Shown here piece by piece: positions 51,146 to 61,562 of a stretch of DNA of 64,000 bases (positions are counted from its first letter, which is position 1; each line of letters opens with the position of its first letter). Position numbers and translations under genes: made by a program. The notes under the pieces are model-generated. The model saw nothing but the letters and a program-made list of their open reading frames with translations. It searched no databases and had not been told where the DNA came from. The stretch covers positions 124,001 to 188,000 of the forward strand of contig NZ_KB889963.1 of assembly GCF_000372845.1 (NCBI RefSeq), in the 5' to 3' direction. Origin of the DNA: Methylocystis rosea SV97. GTDB taxonomy: Bacteria > Pseudomonadota > Alphaproteobacteria > Rhizobiales > Beijerinckiaceae.

Positions 51146-51544
51146 ATGCGTGGAACGCGCCATTTCCAAACGCGTCGACGTGCAGCTTTGACGGCCGGCG
51201 CGCTTGTCTTCGCCCTTTCCGGTGCGTCGATGGCGGCGGCCGGAAATTACGAATTTCTGGCGGCGCCGCAGACGGATCTCAATCGCGTGTTTCGCCTGGA
51301 CCGTTCCAATGGCGAGGTCGGCGCCTGCCAATATGGCCTGAAGGAAGGCGCAGCGATCGGCGTGACGCTGTGCTATCCGCCTGGCGAAGGCGCGCGCGCC
51401 GGCGTTTTCAGCGAATATGCGCTGGTCGCATCGCGTCATACCGGCGAAGGCGGCGTATTCCGCGTTGATCTGCGTTCCGGCATGATGTCGATCTGCTTCG
51501 TGCTGAACGAGACATCGGTGGTCTGCACGCCGCCGGCCAAATGA
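51146..51544 (+). CDS. Secreted hypothetical protein
   Basis: A 132-residue protein with a Tat-like signal start ([17 protein letters not shown], cut near MAAAG) and a mature beta-rich domain containing repeats like [20 protein letters not shown] and [18 protein letters not shown]. No family recognised. GGGAG precedes the ATG; the stop overlaps the rpiA start (ATGA). Confidence 0.7.
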   Translation: MRGTRHFQTRRRAALTAGALVFALSGASMAAAGNYEFLAAPQTDLNRVFRLDRSNGEVGACQYGLKEGAAIGVTLCYPPGEGARAGVFSEYALVASRHTGEGGVFRVDLRSGMMSICFVLNETSVVCTPPAK

Positions 51545-52296
51545 GCGATCGACCTGGCGAAGCGAATGTCCGCATGAGCGCTTTTTCCGCCGAGGCAATG
51601 AAGCGCGCCGCCGCGCGCGCGGCGCTCGAGTCCGTCACGCATGGCATGCGGCTCGGGCTCGGCACGGGATCGACGGCGGCGCATTTCGTCGATCTTCTCG
51701 GCGCCCGCGTCAGGGAGGGTCTGGAAGTCCTTTGCGTGCCGACCTCCGAGCGCACCCGCGCTCAGGCCGAAAGCCTCGGGATACCGCTTTCCACCCTCGA
51801 CGAGACGCCACAACTCGATCTCACCGTCGACGGCGCTGACGAATTCGACGCGGCGCTTCGCTTGATCAAAGGCGGCGGCGGGGCGCTGCTGCGCGAAAAG
51901 ATCGTCGCCGCCGCCTCGACGCGGATGTTCGTCATCGCCGACGCGACGAAGGAGGTGCGCACGCTCGGCGCCTTCCCCCTGCCGGTCGAAATCGATCGAT
52001 TCGGCGCGCGCTCCACCCTGCTGCATATCGAACGGGTCGCGCGCGGTCTGGGACTCATCGGCCCGCTGACGATGCGCGAAGCGGAGCCTGGCGAGCGCTT
52101 CATCACCGACGGCGTCCATTACATCGTCGACTGCGCATTTGGCGCCATTGACGATCCAGACGCCCTCGCTGCGCGGCTTTCGGCGATTCCCGGAGTCGTG
52201 GATCACGGACTGTTCATCGGACTTGCAACGGCGATCTTCATCGCCGGCGCCGAAGGCGTGCGCATCCTGGGAAACATATCGGGCGACCCCTTATGA
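51541..52296 (+). CDS. rpiA: Ribose-5-phosphate isomerase A
   Basis: Interconverts ribose-5-P and ribulose-5-P in the pentose phosphate pathway. The 251-residue protein carries [23 protein letters not shown] (catalytic Asp), and [14 protein letters not shown] (catalytic Glu/Lys). An alternative start is ATG 51574. Overlaps the preceding and the following gor gene by 4 nt each, forming an operon. Confidence 0.95.
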   Translation: MSDRPGEANVRMSAFSAEAMKRAAARAALESVTHGMRLGLGTGSTAAHFVDLLGARVREGLEVLCVPTSERTRAQAESLGIPLSTLDETPQLDLTVDGADEFDAALRLIKGGGGALLREKIVAAASTRMFVIADATKEVRTLGAFPLPVEIDRFGARSTLLHIERVARGLGLIGPLTMREAEPGERFITDGVHYIVDCAFGAIDDPDALAARLSAIPGVVDHGLFIGLATAIFIAGAEGVRILGNISGDPL

Positions 52297-53666
52297 CTTT
52301 CGACTATGACCTTATCGTCGTCGGCGCCGGATCCGGCGGCGTCCGTGCGGCGCGCGTCGCCGCAAGCCATGGCGCGAAAGTCGCGATCGCCGAGGAATTT
52401 CGCGTCGGCGGCACCTGCGTCATACGCGGCTGCGTTCCTAAAAAGCTTTACGTGCTGGCGAGCCGTTTTCACGATGATTTCCAAGACGCTGCCGGATTCG
52501 GCTGGCGCGTCGGCGATGTGTCGTTTGACTGGCCAGCGCTCGTCGCCGCAAAGGAAAAGGAGATCACGCGCCTTTCAGACCTTTACGCTGAAACGCTCGC
52601 GAGTTCCGGCGTCGAGCTCATCCGCGCGCGCGCGACGCTCACCGATCCAAACGGCGTGCGTTTTTCCAACGGCCGCTCCGCCCGCGCCCGCTACATTCTC
52701 ATCGCCACCGGCGGCGCGCCGGTGCTCGCCCCCCACATTCCAGGCATCGAATTCGGCGTATCCTCGAACGAGATTTTCGATCTGCCGAAGTTTCCGCAAA
52801 GGCTGTTGATCGTTGGAGCGGGATATATCGCCGTCGAATTCGCCAGCGTCTTCGCGCGGCTTGGCGCAAAGGTGCATCTCGCCTATCGCGCCGATCTGCC
52901 GCTGCGCGGCTTCGACGACGATCTGCGTTCGCGTCTCTGCGAAGCGCTCAAGACGGCTGGCGTCGAACATCGGGCCGGCGTCCTGCCGACGCGCATTACG
53001 AAAAACGCTGACGTTCTGACGGTCGAGATGAGTGACAACGCGCCGCTTGAGGTCGACTGCCTGCTCATCGCGACCGGGCGCAGGCCGATGACGCAAGACA
53101 TGGGGCTCGAGGCCGCAGGCGTGGACTTACGCGAAAATGGCGCGGTTGCGGTCGATGAGAATTCGCGCACGAACCTTGAATCCGTCTACGCCGTCGGCGA
53201 CGTCACCGATCGGATCAATCTAACGCCTGTCGCCATTCGCGAAGGGCAAGCCTTCGCCGACAGCGTCTTCGGCGGGACGCCGACGGCGGTCGATTACGCA
53301 TGCACGCCAAGCGCCGTCTTCACCACGCCCGAAATCGGAACGGTTGGTCTGACCGAGGCCGAGGCGCTCGCGCAGCATGGCGCGATCGATATTTATGAGA
53401 CGCAGTTTCGCCCCATGCGCGCGACGCTCTCTGGACGCGGCGAACGCGTTTATATGAAGCTGATCATCCACGGCTCGAACGGGCGCGTGCTTGGCGCACA
53501 TATATTCGGTCCCGAGGCGGGGGAAATGGCGCAGCTCGTCGCCGTCGCCTTGCGAATGGGCGCGACGAAGCGCGATTTCGACGCGACGATGGCCGTGCAT
53601 CCGACGATGGCGGAAGAGCTCGTGACGATGCGCGCGCCGTCACGTTTGCTGAGGCCGCAGGCTTAG
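52293..53666 (+). CDS. gor: Glutathione-disulfide reductase
   Basis: FAD enzyme that keeps glutathione reduced with NADPH. The 457-residue protein has FAD motif [13 protein letters not shown], redox pair [16 protein letters not shown](P) motif [13 protein letters not shown] and the C-terminal active-site His-Glu region HPTMAEE. It overlaps rpiA by 4 nt and ends in a 4-nt convergent overlap with the acyltransferase gene. Confidence 0.95.
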   Translation: MTFDYDLIVVGAGSGGVRAARVAASHGAKVAIAEEFRVGGTCVIRGCVPKKLYVLASRFHDDFQDAAGFGWRVGDVSFDWPALVAAKEKEITRLSDLYAETLASSGVELIRARATLTDPNGVRFSNGRSARARYILIATGGAPVLAPHIPGIEFGVSSNEIFDLPKFPQRLLIVGAGYIAVEFASVFARLGAKVHLAYRADLPLRGFDDDLRSRLCEALKTAGVEHRAGVLPTRITKNADVLTVEMSDNAPLEVDCLLIATGRRPMTQDMGLEAAGVDLRENGAVAVDENSRTNLESVYAVGDVTDRINLTPVAIREGQAFADSVFGGTPTAVDYACTPSAVFTTPEIGTVGLTEAEALAQHGAIDIYETQFRPMRATLSGRGERVYMKLIIHGSNGRVLGAHIFGPEAGEMAQLVAVALRMGATKRDFDATMAVHPTMAEELVTMRAPSRLLRPQA

Positions 53667-54880
53667 GCTTCGATCCGCTGGCGCGGCGGCTGCGCCGGCG
53701 CCACCTCATGCTCCGGAGCCGGAGCGGCGGGCTCGGGCGCCCATCTGTCGAGAAGGGCGCGAAGCTTGCGCCGCGCCGCGCCCGTCTTCGCCTCGGTGAC
53801 TCGGGAGAAGAAATAGCCGGCGACGATGGCGACCCCCATCACCGAGAAGGCCACGGCGTAATTTTGCGGGGTGGCGAGCTGAGTCGCCCAGTCATTCCCC
53901 AATGTGCTGCCGACCGCCGCGCGCGCGAAGATCAGGATCGGCATATGGATGCTGTAAAGCGAGAAGGAAAAATCGGCGAGCGTCTTGTGGAACTTCGGAC
54001 GCAGCAATGAAAAGCCTTCGGCCGGCCCATAGCGGAAGGCGAGCAGGACATTGACGAACAAGCCCGACGCGAGAAGATCGCCAGCATCGGCGAGCCAGGG
54101 ATGGGCCTCGAGAAGATGGCCGCGCACGACGAGCCGGATGACCGCGACGACGGCGGCGTAGAGGATGAGCGCCTGCCAGCGCGAGCGGATCATCGGCCGG
54201 GCAAGCAGCGTGGCGAAGGCGCCGCCGGCCCAGAGAATATAGCCGAATTTGAACCAGCTCGGCGGCGTCGAGAGCGCCAGGAAGAGCGCCGCGCCCAGCG
54301 CGAAACCCAAAAAGCGCAGCGCCAGCGGGTAATTGCGCGCAAAGGGCAGCAGCAGCAACGGAAAGGTCACGTAGTACCAGAATTCGCAGGCGAGCGACCA
54401 CAAGGGCCCGTTGGTGCCGAAATAGTCGAAGGCGATGCCTTGCAGATTGAGAAAACTTGCAAGAAACAGAACCGGGGAGAAATGCCCCTTGAACAGCGGC
54501 CATTCATAGACGCCGCTGCTGGCGAACAGCCATCTGCCGAGTGAATCGAGAACGAGCGTGAGCGCGACGGCAGGCCCCACGACGAGATAGATTCGCGACA
54601 CTCGATGAATGAAATATTCGCGCAGGAAGCCCTGGTTCTTGCGCATATGCGCCAGCACCGCGCCGCCGACGAGATAGCCCGACATCACGAAGAAGGCGAG
54701 CACCGCCTGATGCCCCAGCTCGAAGGCCGAGTAGAACCACCAGACATAGGCGAGCGGCCCATGCGGCGCGCTCATGATGTCCGCCTGGTTGGTGAACATG
54801 TTGTTCGTGTGGACCGCCAGCACGACAAGCGCGCCGAGCCAGCGGGACGCCTCGATGAATTGCGATAGAATGAACGGCAT
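53663..54880 (-). CDS. Acyltransferase 3 family membrane protein
   Basis: About 405 residues with ten membrane helices. N-terminal FIEASRWLGALVVLAVHTNN with the catalytic His-like region and FFVMSGYLVGGAVL are features of the OafA/acyltransferase 3 family, which O-acylates polysaccharides or lipids. The C-terminal 40 residues are Ala/Pro-rich. I start at MPFIL (54880); the upstream Arg-rich extension is not credible. Confidence 0.85.
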   Translation of the reverse strand: MPFILSQFIEASRWLGALVVLAVHTNNMFTNQADIMSAPHGPLAYVWWFYSAFELGHQAVLAFFVMSGYLVGGAVLAHMRKNQGFLREYFIHRVSRIYLVVGPAVALTLVLDSLGRWLFASSGVYEWPLFKGHFSPVLFLASFLNLQGIAFDYFGTNGPLWSLACEFWYYVTFPLLLLPFARNYPLALRFLGFALGAALFLALSTPPSWFKFGYILWAGGAFATLLARPMIRSRWQALILYAAVVAVIRLVVRGHLLEAHPWLADAGDLLASGLFVNVLLAFRYGPAEGFSLLRPKFHKTLADFSFSLYSIHMPILIFARAAVGSTLGNDWATQLATPQNYAVAFSVMGVAIVAGYFFSRVTEAKTGAARRKLRALLDRWAPEPAAPAPEHEVAPAQPPRQRIEA

Positions 54881-55073
54881 CGCCCCGGTTCGCCCCCTCG
54901 CTCTCGGCCGCGCTCGCGCCCCGGCTTTATAGCCGGTCGCCCCCGGCTTCGCCAAATCGCCGCGGCCAAGCGGAGGGTCGCATTAGAGGCAATAATCCAC
55001 TATAAGCGCCGCTGGCGTCGCTGCGAGAACGACCCCAGCGCCTATCGGGCCTGATTTTGCGGAGTTTTGCGAA

Positions 55074-56453
55074 GTGGAACGTTGGTCGCCGGGCAGCTGG
55101 AGAAATCTACCGATCGAGCAGACGCCGGTCTATCGGGACCAGACGGCGCTCGCCGATGTCGAGCGCCAGCTCGCCGGCTTTCCGCCGCTCGTTTTCGCCG
55201 GAGAAGCGCGCAACCTGAAGCGCCACTTGGCCGAAGTCGCCGCCGGCAAGGCGTTCCTGCTGCAGGGCGGGGACTGCGCCGAGAGTTTCTCGGAACATTC
55301 GGCCGACAATATCCGCGACTTTTTCCGCGTTTTCCTGCAGATGGCCGTCGTGCTGACCTACGCCGCCGCGTCGCCGGTGGTGAAGGTCGGGCGCATCGCC
55401 GGCCAGTTCGCCAAGCCGCGCTCCTCGCCGCTCGAAAAGCAGGGCGACCTCGAGTTGCCGAGCTATCGCGGCGACATCATCAACGACCTCGCGTTCAACC
55501 CGCAGGCGCGCGAACCCGATCCGCAGCGCCAGCTGCTCGCCTATCGGCAATCCGCGGCGACGCTGAACCTCATCCGCGCCTTTGCGGCGGGCGGCTTCGC
55601 CAATCTCGAAAACGTCCATCGCTGGATGCTGGGCTTCGTCAAGAGCAGCCCGCAGTCCGAGCGCTACCAGAAGCTCGCCGATCAGATCACCGAGACCTTA
55701 AGCTTCATGCGCGCGATTGGTCTCGATCCGGAGCATCATCCGGAATTGCGCGGCACCGACTTCTACACTTCGCATGAGGCGCTGCTGCTCTGCTACGAAC
55801 AGGCGCTGACCCGCATCGACTCGACGACGGGCGACTATTACGCGACCTCCGGCCATATGCTGTGGGTCGGCGACCGCACCCGTCAGGAAGACGGCGCCCA
55901 TATCGAATTCGTCCGCGGCGTCAAAAACCCGCTTGGGCTGAAATGCGGTCCGAGCTTGAAGCCCGACGCGCTGCTGCGCCTCATCGACGCGCTCGATCCC
56001 GAGAACGAGCCCGGCAGACTCACGCTGATCTGCCGCTTCGGCGCGGACAAGATCGATGATGCGCTGCCTGCGCTGGTGCGGGCGGTGACGCGCGAAGGCC
56101 GCAAGATCGTCTGGTCCTGCGATCCGATGCATGGCAACACGGTCAGCGCCGGAGGTTACAAGACGCGGCCGTTCGATCGAATCATGTCGGAAATCCGCAA
56201 CTTCTTCGCCGTTCATCAGGCGGAGGGATCCTACGCCGGCGGCATCCATCTCGAGATGACCGGCAAGGACGTCACCGAATGCATGGGCGGCGCGCGGGCG
56301 ATTTCGGAGAGCGATCTGCGCGACCGCTATCACACCTATTGCGATCCGCGCCTCAACGCCGAACAGGCGATCGAAGTCGCGTTCTTGGTGGCCGAGCTGT
56401 TGAAGGAGGAGCGCGTCGCCCGCGGCGTGCAGGAGCAGCACGCGGCGGAGTGA
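55074..56453 (+). CDS. aroG: Class II 3-deoxy-7-phosphoheptulonate synthase
   Basis: Condenses PEP and erythrose-4-P in the first step of aromatic amino-acid synthesis. The 459-residue protein is of the plant/class II type: [27 protein letters not shown], and metal ligands Cys, His and Glu including WSCDPMHGN and [12 protein letters not shown] start with GGAG 9 nt upstream. Stands alone; no visible leader attenuator. Confidence 0.93.
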   Translation: MERWSPGSWRNLPIEQTPVYRDQTALADVERQLAGFPPLVFAGEARNLKRHLAEVAAGKAFLLQGGDCAESFSEHSADNIRDFFRVFLQMAVVLTYAAASPVVKVGRIAGQFAKPRSSPLEKQGDLELPSYRGDIINDLAFNPQAREPDPQRQLLAYRQSAATLNLIRAFAAGGFANLENVHRWMLGFVKSSPQSERYQKLADQITETLSFMRAIGLDPEHHPELRGTDFYTSHEALLLCYEQALTRIDSTTGDYYATSGHMLWVGDRTRQEDGAHIEFVRGVKNPLGLKCGPSLKPDALLRLIDALDPENEPGRLTLICRFGADKIDDALPALVRAVTREGRKIVWSCDPMHGNTVSAGGYKTRPFDRIMSEIRNFFAVHQAEGSYAGGIHLEMTGKDVTECMGGARAISESDLRDRYHTYCDPRLNAEQAIEVAFLVAELLKEERVARGVQEQHAAE

Positions 56454-56473
56454 GGCAAGACGGCGCGGGCTGG

Positions 56474-57616
56474 CTAGCCCGTCGTCTCTTCCGCCTCGCG
56501 CACCGTCATCTCGGCGCCGTGCCAGACGAAATCGTCGTAGAGCAGCGCGTCGATGAACATCACCGGCAGCATCAGGTCGCGCACGATGAGCGCGAAGGGC
56601 GTGCGCCAGTCGAGCGGGAAGCCGCAGACGCGCGCCAGCCAGATCTCGCCGCCGTGCAGCGAAAATACGATGAGCGTCGTGACCAGCGCCACCGTGGAGA
56701 TCCCGCCGTCGAGCTGAACGGCGGCGTAGGCGCCGAGCACGATCGCCGCAAAACTGCCGTTCATGAATTCGGGGGCGTAATGCGCGGGGAAGGTGGCGCG
56801 CCGCAGCCGCGCCCAGCGCACATGCCGTGAATAGACTTCACGGGCGGTGCGTTGGCCGAGCGGCTGTTCGAAAGGCATGTCGACGAGGCGCACATCCATG
56901 CCTTGAGCGCGGATGACTTTGGTCGAGGCGGCGTCCTCGGCGATTTCGCTCGCCAGCGCACGAATGCCGCCAGCTCTGTCGAGCACGTCGCGCCGCCACA
57001 TCATGTTCTTGCCCTGAGCGAAGGCGGCCCCGATCGCCTCGGCGCCATATTGCCAGCGCGCCTGGAATGTATTGAGAATCCCGCATTCGACCATCGCCCA
57101 GAAGCCTTTCGGCCGCGAGCCGATCGGCATCGAGACGCTCATCGCCGTATTGTCGCGGAACGCGGCGAGCATCGTCTGGATATAGTCGCGCGGCGGCAGC
57201 GCGTTGGAATCTGCGAGGATCACGTGATGATGGCGCGCCGCATCCCAGCCTTTGACGCAATTATTGAGCTTGGGATTGGCGCTGACGTAATCGTCGCCGA
57301 CGAGCAGCCGCGCCTCGCGCTCGGGATGCGCCGCGATCAGCCGCTCGACCAGCGGAATGACCGGATCGCTCGGCGACTGCACGCAGAAGACGATCTCATA
57401 GTCGGGGTAGTCGAGGTTGAAGGTCGCGCCGAGCGTCTCCTCGCTGAAGGGCTCCAGCCCGCGCAAGGGCCGCACGATGCTCACCGGCGGCGCATTGTCC
57501 GGGGGAGGCAGAGTCCGCGCCCGCGCCCGACATTTTCGGGACATCAGGGCCACGCTTGTGAAATTGAGGATGAGAATGACGGCGCACCAGCCGGCGCAGA
57601 TATAGGCCAGGATCAT
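56474..57616 (-). CDS. GT21-type ceramide glucosyltransferase-like protein
   Basis: A 380-residue membrane-anchored glycosyltransferase: N-terminal helix, PPVSIVRPLRGLEPFSEETL, DSNALPPRDYI (D-x-N motif), and RHVRWARLRR, the (Q/R)xxRW motif of GT2/GT21, then C-terminal helices. Bacterial relatives glycosylate ceramide or diacylglycerol or act in hopanoid pathways. No hopanoid genes are beside it, so the acceptor is unknown. Confidence 0.82.
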   Translation of the reverse strand: MILAYICAGWCAVILILNFTSVALMSRKCRARARTLPPPDNAPPVSIVRPLRGLEPFSEETLGATFNLDYPDYEIVFCVQSPSDPVIPLVERLIAAHPEREARLLVGDDYVSANPKLNNCVKGWDAARHHHVILADSNALPPRDYIQTMLAAFRDNTAMSVSMPIGSRPKGFWAMVECGILNTFQARWQYGAEAIGAAFAQGKNMMWRRDVLDRAGGIRALASEIAEDAASTKVIRAQGMDVRLVDMPFEQPLGQRTAREVYSRHVRWARLRRATFPAHYAPEFMNGSFAAIVLGAYAAVQLDGGISTVALVTTLIVFSLHGGEIWLARVCGFPLDWRTPFALIVRDLMLPVMFIDALLYDDFVWHGAEMTVREAEETTG

Positions 57617-57860
57617 GAACGGCGCTTTTTCTTAAGAGTCGTAACGCAGAGAATCGGAACGCCGAACGCCAGCGGAGTGGCTCGGCTTCCGGCGCGCGAC
57701 GCCGGGGCGCGGCCAATTTGAAATTCCGCCTGACAAAGACGCGGGGTCTTGGCAAAAGGATGGTGGCGCGAGAATCTTCTCCCGACGCGCGGCTGTTGAA
57801 AATCCCTGCTGGAAGCTCTGCTGCCGAATTCCCTGTTGAAACTCCTGACGAAGCTTCCTC

Positions 57861-59213
57861 ATGACCTCTCCGATCGTTCGTTTCGCGCCTTCGCCGACCG
57901 GCCGCATTCACATCGGCAACGCGCGCGTCGCGCTATTCAATTTTCTGTTCGCCGCCGCCAACCTTGGACGATTCGCGCTACGGTTCGATGACACTGATTT
58001 TGCTAGATCCAGCGAGGAATTCGCGCGTGGAATCGAGATTGATCTCGCCTGGCTGGGCGTCGTTCCACATGAGGTTTTCCGCCAGTCCGAGCGCGTCGCG
58101 CTCTATGAGGACGCCGCCGATCGCCTGCGGCGATCCGGCCGCCTCTACCCTTGCTATGAAACCCAGGAAGAGTTGGACAAGCGCCGCAAAATGCAGCAGG
58201 CGCGCGGGCTTCCGCCAGTTTACGATCGCGCGGCGCTGCGCCTCTCCGCGTCTGATCGCGCCGCGCTCGAAGCCGAGGGCCGGCAGCCGCACTGGCGATT
58301 CATGCTCGAGCCAGGCGTCGCCGAATGGAATGATCTGGTGCGCGGTCCGGCGCATATCGACTGTTCGGCCCTGTCCGACCCGGTCCTGATCCGCGAGGAC
58401 GGCAGTTTTCTTTACACGCTGCCCTCGGTCGTCGACGATATCGACATGGGGATCACCCATGTTATTCGCGGCGAAGACCACGTCACCAATACGGCCGTCC
58501 AGTTGCAGCTCATCCGAGCGCTCGCGCCGCATGCGCCGACGCCGATTTTCGCGCATCACAATCTTCTCATCGGCGCGGGCGGCGAGGCTCTGTCGAAGCG
58601 AACCGGGTCGCTCTCCATCGCCTCGCTGCGCGAAGACGGCTATGAGCCCCTCGCCGTCGCCGCGCTCGCGACGCTGACCGGCTCCTCCGACAATGTCCAC
58701 GCCGTACGCTCGCTCGGCGAACTCGCACAGAGGTTCAATCTGTCGCATGTCTCGCGCAATCCGGCGCGTTTCGACCCCGCCGATCTTGAAACTCTGACGC
58801 ATCGCACTCTCGCGCTTTACGAATATGATGACGTGCGCGAGCGGCTCGAAGCCTTGACGATCGTCGGCCGCAAGGCGGAGCCCTTATGGCGCGCGGCGCG
58901 CGGCAATCTTGCGCGTTTCGACGATATTCTGACATGGTGGCGCGTCGTGGACGGCGAGATCGAGCCGGTCCGCGAGGACGAGTCATTCCTGAAAGACGCG
59001 GCGCAGCTTTTACCGTCGGAGCCTTGGGACGAGACCACATGGGCGGCCTGGACAAGCGACATCAAGACGGCGACCGGAAGGAAGGGCAAAGCGCTCTTTC
59101 ATCCGCTGCGGCTGGCGCTGACCGGCGCCGAGAGCGGGCCGGAGCTCGCCGCGCTGCTGCCGCTCATCGGCCACGCCAAGGCGCTCGCGCGGCTCGTCGG
59201 GACCGGCGCATGA
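57861..59213 (+). CDS. gltX: Glutamyl-tRNA synthetase (GluRS)
   Basis: Class I aminoacyl-tRNA synthetase, 450 residues. The HIGH motif is [11 protein letters not shown] and the KMSKS motif is LSKRTGS. Shorter than the usual GluRS of about 470, typical of the second GluRS found in many Alphaproteobacteria, where one copy also makes Glu-tRNA-Gln. Which tRNA this copy serves cannot be read from sequence. Confidence 0.93.
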   Translation: MTSPIVRFAPSPTGRIHIGNARVALFNFLFAAANLGRFALRFDDTDFARSSEEFARGIEIDLAWLGVVPHEVFRQSERVALYEDAADRLRRSGRLYPCYETQEELDKRRKMQQARGLPPVYDRAALRLSASDRAALEAEGRQPHWRFMLEPGVAEWNDLVRGPAHIDCSALSDPVLIREDGSFLYTLPSVVDDIDMGITHVIRGEDHVTNTAVQLQLIRALAPHAPTPIFAHHNLLIGAGGEALSKRTGSLSIASLREDGYEPLAVAALATLTGSSDNVHAVRSLGELAQRFNLSHVSRNPARFDPADLETLTHRTLALYEYDDVRERLEALTIVGRKAEPLWRAARGNLARFDDILTWWRVVDGEIEPVREDESFLKDAAQLLPSEPWDETTWAAWTSDIKTATGRKGKALFHPLRLALTGAESGPELAALLPLIGHAKALARLVGTGA

Positions 59214-59226
59214 GAGCGAAGCGCTA

Positions 59227-59619
59227 GTGTCCTATCTCGCCGGCATCCACGAGATCATCAACTTCGCCGGTCTGGCGCTCGACGTCGTCGGCGTGCTGAT
59301 CATCGTCATTGGCGCGGTCCTGTCGACGCTCGCTTTTCTGACGCCCTGGAGAGCGCACCCCCTCACCTATCGCGGCTACCGAAAGAATGTCGGCCGCTCG
59401 ATCCTGCTCGGGTTGGAGTTCCTCGTCGGCGGCGACATCATCCGGACCGTCTCCGTCGAACATCCAAGCCTCGAGAATGTCTTCGTGCTCGGCCTGATCG
59501 TGATGATCCGCACGGGGATGAGCTTTACGATGGAGGCGGAGCTTGAAGGCCGCTGGCCCTGGCAGGGCCGAAGCCTGGAGACGGCGGCGCCAAGCGAAGA
59601 CGAATCGGCGCCGTCATAG
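59227..59619 (+). CDS. DUF1622 membrane protein
   Basis: A 130-residue inner-membrane protein with three helices and the DUF1622 pattern: LDVVGVLIIVIGAV, GRSILLGLEFLVGGDIIRTV. GTG start 14 nt after gltX, so co-transcription is likely. Function unknown. Confidence 0.85.
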   Translation: MSYLAGIHEIINFAGLALDVVGVLIIVIGAVLSTLAFLTPWRAHPLTYRGYRKNVGRSILLGLEFLVGGDIIRTVSVEHPSLENVFVLGLIVMIRTGMSFTMEAELEGRWPWQGRSLETAAPSEDESAPS

Positions 59620-59637
59620 GATGAAGTCGAGCGTTGC

Positions 59638-60213
59638 TCACGCCGGCAGCACCGAAACGCCGAACAGCCATGGGTGCAGATAGAGCACGATGAGGAACAG
59701 CGCCGTTCCGACGCCGAGCGCGATCGCGTCGCCCCACGTGAACTGCGAAATCCGCGGCGCGCCCCCGTCCCCGCGCTTCTTCACCGCGATGCGGTCGAAG
59801 ACGCCCCAGGCGAGAAAAGACCCGAACAGGATCATGCCGCCGAGATCGCCATTCACGAGAAGATGCGCGAGCGCCCAGCTCTTTATCGCGACGAGAGTCG
59901 GATGGCGCAGCGCGCCGCGAATGCGGCCCGGCGGCGCGCGACGGCTCGCGATCGCGACGAAAGCGAACCAGACGAGCGGCATGGCGAGATGGCGTCCCCA
60001 TGACGGCGGCGTCCAGACATAAATCAAGCCCTCCGCGCGATACCGAATGAAGCCGTAGACGATCAGCCCGAGACCGATGGCGGCGACGAGACCGTAGGCG
60101 GCCTTATAGGTTTGAAGGCCATAACGCTCGATCAGGCTAGTGCGCGTCTCGCGAAAGCTCGTTAGCGTATGGACCCCGAGAAAAATCACGATTCCGAGAA
60201 TGAGAATAAGCAT
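59638..60213 (-). CDS. NnrU family membrane protein
   Basis: A 191-residue protein with five helices and the NnrU signature: GVHTLTSFRETR, HPTLVAIKSWALAHLLVNGD. NnrU is linked to nitric-oxide metabolism; its plant relative is the carotene isomerase Z-ISO. No denitrification genes are near, so the role is open. Convergent with the DUF1622 gene. Confidence 0.88.
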   Translation of the reverse strand: MLILILGIVIFLGVHTLTSFRETRTSLIERYGLQTYKAAYGLVAAIGLGLIVYGFIRYRAEGLIYVWTPPSWGRHLAMPLVWFAFVAIASRRAPPGRIRGALRHPTLVAIKSWALAHLLVNGDLGGMILFGSFLAWGVFDRIAVKKRGDGGAPRISQFTWGDAIALGVGTALFLIVLYLHPWLFGVSVLPA

Positions 60214-60243
60214 GGGTTCTCCAGCTCTTGCATCGATTGGCTT

Positions 60244-60591
60244 CTAAAAACACCGCACCTGCGCCTCAGCCTGAGCGCGGCGTAATTCCTGGAGCGCGTC
60301 GCGCGCCGCATCCGTATTGCGCATCAGCGCGCCGACCTGCCCCGCCTGCTGATTGACGCTAGCGACGGTCTCGGCCGTGACATACCGCTCATAAGACAGA
60401 ATGGTCGCGATGACGTCTATGGAGCAGGAGCACTGATCCAAAGAGAGGCGCGTGTCGCCGTTCGCCTTCATGCAGCCGAAGACGTAATCGGCGCGCGCGG
60501 AGGTCGGATAGTCGTTGAGATCCGCCGCCCGCGCCCAGCCGCCCGCGAGCGGAAGCAGCGCGATAATGAGGAAATTCGATACCGGGCGCAT
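60244..60591 (-). CDS. Secreted hypothetical protein with CxC motif
   Basis: A 115-residue protein with a signal peptide (MRPVSNFLIIALLPLAGGWA, cut near RAA). The mature part has CMKANGDTRLSLDQCSCSID and a terminal Cys, and is helical. No family recognised. It follows NnrU's start by 30 nt on the same strand. Confidence 0.65.
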   Translation of the reverse strand: MRPVSNFLIIALLPLAGGWARAADLNDYPTSARADYVFGCMKANGDTRLSLDQCSCSIDVIATILSYERYVTAETVASVNQQAGQVGALMRNTDAARDALQELRRAQAEAQVRCF

Positions 60592-60734
60592 CTTTTTCGT
60601 TCCTGCCGGGTTCTGTCCTTGGACAGCCTATCGCATGCGCGTGGGCGACGCACCGAACCGCTATTAGACGAAGGGATGACGCGCAAGCTGAGTTTCAGAG
60701 CAGCGTCGTCCAGCATTTGAACAGGGAGGACGGC

Positions 60735-61313
60735 ATGTCGAAGCCGCTTAATCCTATTTGGTTGCTGATGATCGCGGCGCTCGTCTGCGCGCCTCTATCG
60801 TTCGCTTTCGCTCATGGCGCGATGCAGCGCCGGCAGAACGCCTGCATGCTGAAAATCGGCCCCGATATCATGTATTTCTCCGGCTATCAGCCTGCGGCGT
60901 CGCGCAACAGGTTCTGTGAGGACATTCCCACGACTGGCGCGACGATTTTCGTCCTCGATTATGCTCAGGACGAGCTGCGGGACATGTCGACCGACTTTCG
61001 CATCATCCGCGACATCGGCGACAAGGGGTCGCAGGAGCGCCTCGACGCCATCACCGTGGCCTACCTGCCGCCAAAGGTCTATCCGGCCGGCACGCTGAAC
61101 TTTGAGCATGTCTTTAACGAGACCGGCCGATTCGTCGGGATTGTCACGGCGGACGGCCCTAACGGCGAGCACTGGGTGTCGCGGTTCCCCTTCACCGTCG
61201 GCGGCCGGCCGCTGCTCGCGCGGATGCCTTACTTTCTGTTTGCGGCCGCTGGCGTTCTCGCTCTCGTGCTGTTCGTTTGGGGAAAGGACGACCAGAGCGT
61301 GCGCGGCGGTTAG
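60735..61313 (+). CDS. Membrane-anchored protein with two TM helices
   Basis: A 192-residue protein: N-terminal hydrophobic helix (IWLLMIAALVCAPLSFAF), a periplasmic domain with paired cysteines (NACMLKIGPDIMYFSGYQP, RFCEDIP) and a C-terminal membrane helix. The domain is beta-rich (TIFVLDYAQDELRD, FEHVFNETGRFVGIVTA), like a small immunoglobulin-type fold. I know similar proteins in methanotrophs and nitrifiers but not their function. GGGAGG precedes ATG 60735. Confidence 0.65.
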   Translation: MSKPLNPIWLLMIAALVCAPLSFAFAHGAMQRRQNACMLKIGPDIMYFSGYQPAASRNRFCEDIPTTGATIFVLDYAQDELRDMSTDFRIIRDIGDKGSQERLDAITVAYLPPKVYPAGTLNFEHVFNETGRFVGIVTADGPNGEHWVSRFPFTVGGRPLLARMPYFLFAAAGVLALVLFVWGKDDQSVRGG

Positions 61314-61404
61314 AGCGTGCGGCGCAGCGTCATGCGGCCGTCAATTTGGACGCGCATAGACTGCGCCGAGCCTTCCGAGCGTGCTGCGTACTAAGGAAGG
61401 CTCA

Positions 61405-61442
61405 AACGCCGGGCCGGAGGTACGTCCGGCGTTTTTTATTTT
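61405..61442 (+). terminator. Intrinsic terminator
   Basis: AACGCCGG and CCGGCGTT form an 8-bp stem around GCCGGAGGTACGT, followed by TTTTATTTTA. It lies 92 nt after the membrane-anchored protein gene. Confidence 0.75.
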
Positions 61443-61562
61443 AGGGAGCCCCTCGGAACGGCCTGATTTCAAAAAACTATGCAATTTTGAAGACTTAACC
61501 TTATTCTGCCTCTTGCCGAAGCCGCGCTGTCTTGCCATCATCGCGGCCGGTTGGGGGCTGCC